Source: Paenibacillus sp. 37
Lineage (GTDB): Bacteria; Bacillota; Bacilli; Paenibacillales; Paenibacillaceae
Assembly: GCF_008386395.1 (NCBI RefSeq)
Contig: NZ_CP043761.1
Location: 1,736,001-1,800,000, forward strand
DNA length: 64,000 nt
Reading direction: 5' to 3'
Part shown: positions 60,917 through 64,000 of the stretch, in pieces
Numbering within the stretch: position 1 is the stretch's first letter
Layout of the letters: each line of letters starts with the position of its first letter
Translations under genes and position numbers: made by a program
Notes under the pieces: model-generated
What the model was told of the DNA's origin: nothing
Seen by the model: the letters and a program-made list of their open reading frames with translations, nothing else
The model's database searches: none

Positions 60917-61590
60917 GAAACCGATTGGTATTACAGGGAATTACCCAGACCTTTGAAGATGGTGGCAGTAAACGCACGATTCTGGATAAGCTCGACCTTG
61001 AGGTGGCCGAGGGGGAACTGGTGGCTGTGATGGGGCCTTCCGGCTCGGGTAAAAGTACATTCCTGTCCATTGCTGGCGCACTTCTTGAACCAACGGAAGG
61101 ACAGGTTCTGCTGGACGGGGCTTCTATTATGGGCAAAAGCAAACAAGATATATCCGATGTACGGCTACAGCAGCTTGGTTTTATATTTCAAAGTGCCAAT
61201 CTCATTCCTTATCTAAAAGTAGAAGAACAACTCATGGTCGTTGCAAAGCTCGCCGGAACGGATAAAAGCAAAGCGGAGAAACGAGTGGATGCGCTGCTGG
61301 ATACGGTAGGTTTGACTCATCGGCGGAAGGCGTATACGGAGAAGCTGTCTGGCGGAGAACGTCAGCGGGTCGCCATTGCACGGGCGTTGATGAACGATCC
61401 GGCTGTCGTGCTCGCGGATGAACCAACAGCCAGTCTGGATGCGGAACGTGGGCTGGATATTGTCGGCATGATTGCACGGCTCGTGAAAGAGCAGGGCAAG
61501 AGTGCAGTGATGGTTACACATGATGAGCGGATCTTGCCGCTCTGTAGCCGGGTTCTTTTTTTGGAAAAGGGAAAGCTGGTGCAGCATTAG
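60913..61590 (+). CDS. hrtA: Heme exporter ATPase HrtA-like
   Basis: 225 residues, ATGA overlap with hrtB. Walker A GPSGSGKST, Q-loop FIFQSANLIPYLKV (same as HrtA FIFQSSHLVPYLKV), signature LSGGERQRVA, Walker B AVVLADEPTASLD, switch His VTHDERIL. Energises the HrtB permease. A weak hairpin with CCTTC (61655-61682) follows and may end the operon. Confidence 0.9.
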   Translation: MRNRLVLQGITQTFEDGGSKRTILDKLDLEVAEGELVAVMGPSGSGKSTFLSIAGALLEPTEGQVLLDGASIMGKSKQDISDVRLQQLGFIFQSANLIPYLKVEEQLMVVAKLAGTDKSKAEKRVDALLDTVGLTHRRKAYTEKLSGGERQRVAIARALMNDPAVVLADEPTASLDAERGLDIVGMIARLVKEQGKSAVMVTHDERILPLCSRVLFLEKGKLVQH

Positions 61591-61755
61591 ACGATTAGGT
61601 GAATTTGTCAGGAACGGAACGATCTGATGTGGTTAAGGACGAGAAGGTCATGTATTCCCTCAAGGGGAAGGTGGCCTTCATTCTTCATTTTCATCTATAA
61701 TTGGGAGAAGTATATAGATGAGAGATTTTATTTTACATAGAGAGGAACGGTGCGG

Positions 61756-62316
61756 ATGAGCAGCTTGAATGCAGAACAATTCCCGGCGCTGAGTACGTCA
61801 ATTCATTGGGGAATTATTGAGGCAGAGTTCAGATTAAATGACATCGTGGATGAAAAGCTGGTGAGCAATGTTAGCATCATTCCATTTGTCGGGGATCAAT
61901 GTGTTGTCTTCCAACTGGATAATGGAGACTGGGAGCTGCCCGGAGGCACGCTTGAAGCAGGTGAGCCGTATATGGACGGACTGAAGCGCGAACTGATGGA
62001 GGAACTTGGGGCGGAAATGCGTTCCTATCAGATTTTTGGTCAATTCCACTGTACATCCAGTGCGTTGGAACCGTATCGACCGCATATCCCGCATCCCCAT
62101 TTCGTGCGAATCATCGGATATGGAGATGTTGAACTTGTCGGTGATCCGCTGAATCCAGAGGATGGCGAGCAGGTGGTTGCTGTTGAAGTGGTAGAGATTG
62201 ATGAAGCGATTCGGAGGTTCCGGGCACAGAACAGATATGACATCGCCGAGATGTACCAACTGGCTCATATGCTGCGAGAAGAAGCTAAACAGGCAGGCAA
62301 GGACCAAGTATTTTAA
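61756..62316 (+). CDS. Nudix hydrolase
   Basis: 186 residues from ATG 61756, 9 bases after AGAGGA. The Nudix box is complete: GGTLEAGEPYMDGLKRELME then ELG. N-terminal extension of 50 residues; acidic C-terminal half (EDGEQVVAVEVVEIDEAIRR). Substrate not readable. Third Nudix gene of the window. Confidence 0.9.
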   Translation: MSSLNAEQFPALSTSIHWGIIEAEFRLNDIVDEKLVSNVSIIPFVGDQCVVFQLDNGDWELPGGTLEAGEPYMDGLKRELMEELGAEMRSYQIFGQFHCTSSALEPYRPHIPHPHFVRIIGYGDVELVGDPLNPEDGEQVVAVEVVEIDEAIRRFRAQNRYDIAEMYQLAHMLREEAKQAGKDQVF

Positions 62317-62341
62317 TTCCAGATAGCCTACGGAGGTAACG

Positions 62342-62851
62342 ATGATTCGAGATAAAATTAACGAGCTACTGGATACTTTACCCGAATTGGAACTGAACCA
62401 AGCATATTGGGGGATTGAGCGTATCCATCAGGAATATATTTTGAAGAATAACTTGCAGGATAAGAGAGTTATCGTGTCCGAACTGTACGAGGAATCCGAA
62501 GGGATTGTAAAGCAATGGGATAGCGTGTTTGCACATAATATCGATGATGTGGTCAAAGAGTCTATCCATTATAGCCAGTACAAGTGGCATATGTTCAGTT
62601 ATGAACAACAGAAATGTCTGACACATGATGAAGCACGAGATGCTTTCAATGCCGAGCCGAAAGATGAAGTATATGTGATGTATGAAAGTGGTGGTTGGGT
62701 ACTTTTATACGAAAATGCGAATCGGATCATTGCAGCGGATTTTGATTCGGAGCAGGATATCTACATCTTCGACCGGGCGTTTACATGGACGTATGTGTAT
62801 ACGCATGAATCCATGTGTGGCCCTTATTTTTATAAAATAGAACAAGCATGA
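62342..62851 (+). CDS. DUF4275 family protein
   Basis: 169 residues, ATG after GGAGGTAACG. KWHMFSYEQQKCLTHDEARD, VYVMYESGGWVLLYENANRI and FDRAFTWTYVYTHESMCGPY are the hallmarks of DUF4275, small soluble Bacillales proteins of unknown role. CGPYFY ends the domain as usual. Confidence 0.85.
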   Translation: MIRDKINELLDTLPELELNQAYWGIERIHQEYILKNNLQDKRVIVSELYEESEGIVKQWDSVFAHNIDDVVKESIHYSQYKWHMFSYEQQKCLTHDEARDAFNAEPKDEVYVMYESGGWVLLYENANRIIAADFDSEQDIYIFDRAFTWTYVYTHESMCGPYFYKIEQA

Positions 62852-62878
62852 TTTTGAACAAAAGGGGAGTGATATCTT

Positions 62879-63472
62879 ATGCAGGAACTGTTTAAGAAGA
62901 TCATCAACACAGACGTCAAACCCTTATTGGCCAAACACGGCTATTCCAAGAAAGATCTGAATTTCTCCAAAGCGGCTGGAAGCCTCGTATACAAGTTCAA
63001 CGTTCAAAAATCAAAGGTTAACACGAGTAGTCACGTGCAGTTTTATATTAACTGTAGTGTCCATTCCACCGAGCTCGCGGAGTTGCAGTCTGTTGCATTG
63101 AGTGGGGTCGTATTGGAGAACAAATCGCATTTCACCTGCCGGATCGAGGAAATAGTCCCTTCCGCTCCGGCGCACTATACCTTAACGCCCGATATCAATC
63201 CAGACGCTTTATCGAAAGAACTGGTTTCACATTTGGAAGAGGGTATTTCATTCCTACACTCGCTAACAGGGGCCAGAGATATAGTCCATTATTATATGGC
63301 GAAGACAGCGCTACATTTAAGTGAAGAAACTTTCCGCTTCCTGCTACAAGCCGGCGATACGGAAGAAGCCAAGTATTATTTACAGCAACTACATGCCAAA
63401 TACGGAGTCGAAAAGCGCTGGACGATATTTGAAAAGAAATATGCAGCCATTTTTGCTGAGTACGGATTGTAA
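62879..63472 (+). CDS. DUF4304 family protein
   Basis: 197 residues, ATG after AAAGGGGAGTGATATCTT. The opening FKKIINTDVKPLLAKHGYSK with KDLNF...YKFNVQ and FYINCSVHS is the DUF4304 pattern, a family common in Firmicute accessory genes and often next to immunity-type proteins. Soluble; function unknown. Lies 28 bases after the DUF4275 gene. Confidence 0.82.
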   Translation: MQELFKKIINTDVKPLLAKHGYSKKDLNFSKAAGSLVYKFNVQKSKVNTSSHVQFYINCSVHSTELAELQSVALSGVVLENKSHFTCRIEEIVPSAPAHYTLTPDINPDALSKELVSHLEEGISFLHSLTGARDIVHYYMAKTALHLSEETFRFLLQAGDTEEAKYYLQQLHAKYGVEKRWTIFEKKYAAIFAEYGL

Positions 63473-63512
63473 GCTTTGCTCCAGACAAATAGTCAAAATG
63501 AGGGGATGACAT

Positions 63513-64000
63513 ATGAATGATACTCAATATACTTTAAATTTTGAGAAACTGTGTAATGAATTACAGCTTGGTGAATTGATCAGTTCGCCCAAACCAATCT
63601 CAGGTGGACTTCTTCATCGAATGTACGCCATTGAAACGACGCAAGCTAATTATGCAGTTAAGGCATTGAACCCTCAGATCATGGTAAGACCTTCTGCTGT
63701 GCAAAATTATATTGATTCAGAAAAAATAGCAAACGTGGCAGCTGAACATATCCATGCTCAACCTGCAAAAATGTTAAAGGGTGCTTCTATGCATAACATT
63801 GATAATCCTATCTAATATTTGATTGGATTGAGGGTCAACGTTTGGAACAAGATGAAGTTACGATCAATAACAGTTCTCTGATGGGAACGATCCTTGCAGA
63901 TATCCATAAAACGGATTTTAGACAACTAGAATTGGATAGTTCACAGGCGACTAATTCTAAAAAAATAGATTGGATGTTTTATCTGAACAAAGGAGGAATT
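63513..64000 (+). pseudogene. Aminoglycoside phosphotransferase-family protein, frameshifted, runs off window
   Basis: ATG 63513 after GAGGGGATG. The first 100 codons give the N-lobe (PISGGLLHRMYAIETTQANY then AVKALNPQ with the Lys strand). The frame stops at 63813; a shift continues as LIFDWIEGQRLEQDE and GTILADIHKTDF, the linker and helix of APH-fold kinases (usual YLIFDWIEG, LHxTDF). The lost stretch around HNIDNPI suggests a small deletion. Beyond 64000 the C-lobe should follow. A sequencing error is possible. Confidence 0.75.

Noticed and set aside
50751..62316. MutT (8-oxo-dGTP) assignment for the Nudix proteins
   Set aside because: The Nudix boxes are complete but the flanking regions do not show MutT-specific features; substrate left open.

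Overview
The window looks like the chromosome of a Gram-positive, low-to-mid GC, endospore-former-type bacterium, most likely Paenibacillus. This rests on gene content: a YesM/YesN-type two-component pair next to an LplB/LplC-type sugar importer with a very long lipoprotein binding protein, an AraC regulator fused to a siderophore-binding domain, WXG100/type VII effectors, strong AGGAGG ribosome sites, many TTG/GTG starts and a FusB-type protein. The genus is inferred, not proven.

Layout. 1-1385: end of a sugar ABC importer. 1416-2339: decay zone with a regulator remnant, an unusual row of tandem hairpins and a DUF3024 pseudogene. 2388-7318: small orphan proteins (DUF3885, membrane-anchored proteins, a CPT-like P-loop kinase). 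7410-11040: a Fur-boxed iron-siderophore locus (binding lipoprotein, FhuF-like protein, AraC-binding protein fusion). 11196-13412 and 21070-22701: two type VII-like effector modules, one a lipase with a WXG100 partner and a neighbouring lipoprotein, the other a WXG-headed toxin with a probable immunity gene; both have the same promoter block upstream.

13829-34740 is the most interesting part. Three copies of a tyrosine-recombinase module lie here (13829-14045, 22812-23845, 29902-30262), all decayed. In two of them the conserved sequence after the recombinase stops exactly at a GTT core, and a single-gene cassette follows. Five cassettes (one after the second copy, four after the third) begin with GTTRNNN and end with the exact 7-9 base reverse complement, inside imperfectly palindromic elements of about 96-194 bases that carry ATTCACG/CGTGAAT inner boxes. 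This is the signature of integron attC sites, with a recombinase, an attI-like platform and a cassette array. Cargo includes a metallophosphoesterase, two HEPN-like proteins, small membrane proteins and a broken RusA-like gene. Between the modules lie immunity-like small genes and two paralogous membrane-anchored beta-lactamase-family proteins.

35154-37397 encodes a large Ser/Thr kinase of accessory type, followed by a MITE-like inverted repeat. 38857-48479 is a carbohydrate uptake region: binding protein, response regulator and sensor kinase on the minus strand, two permeases and an FGGY kinase on the plus strand. 48581-49418 is a FusB-type gene with an attenuator-like leader. 49521-56259 holds an HxlR/oxidoreductase pair, two Nudix genes, HAD, MepB and MBL proteins and small membrane proteins. 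56406-57377 is a CDF metal exporter. 57668-61590 is a complete HssRS-HrtBA-type heme-sensing and export locus with a direct-repeat operator. The window ends with a Nudix gene, DUF4275, DUF4304 and a frameshifted phosphotransferase running off the edge.
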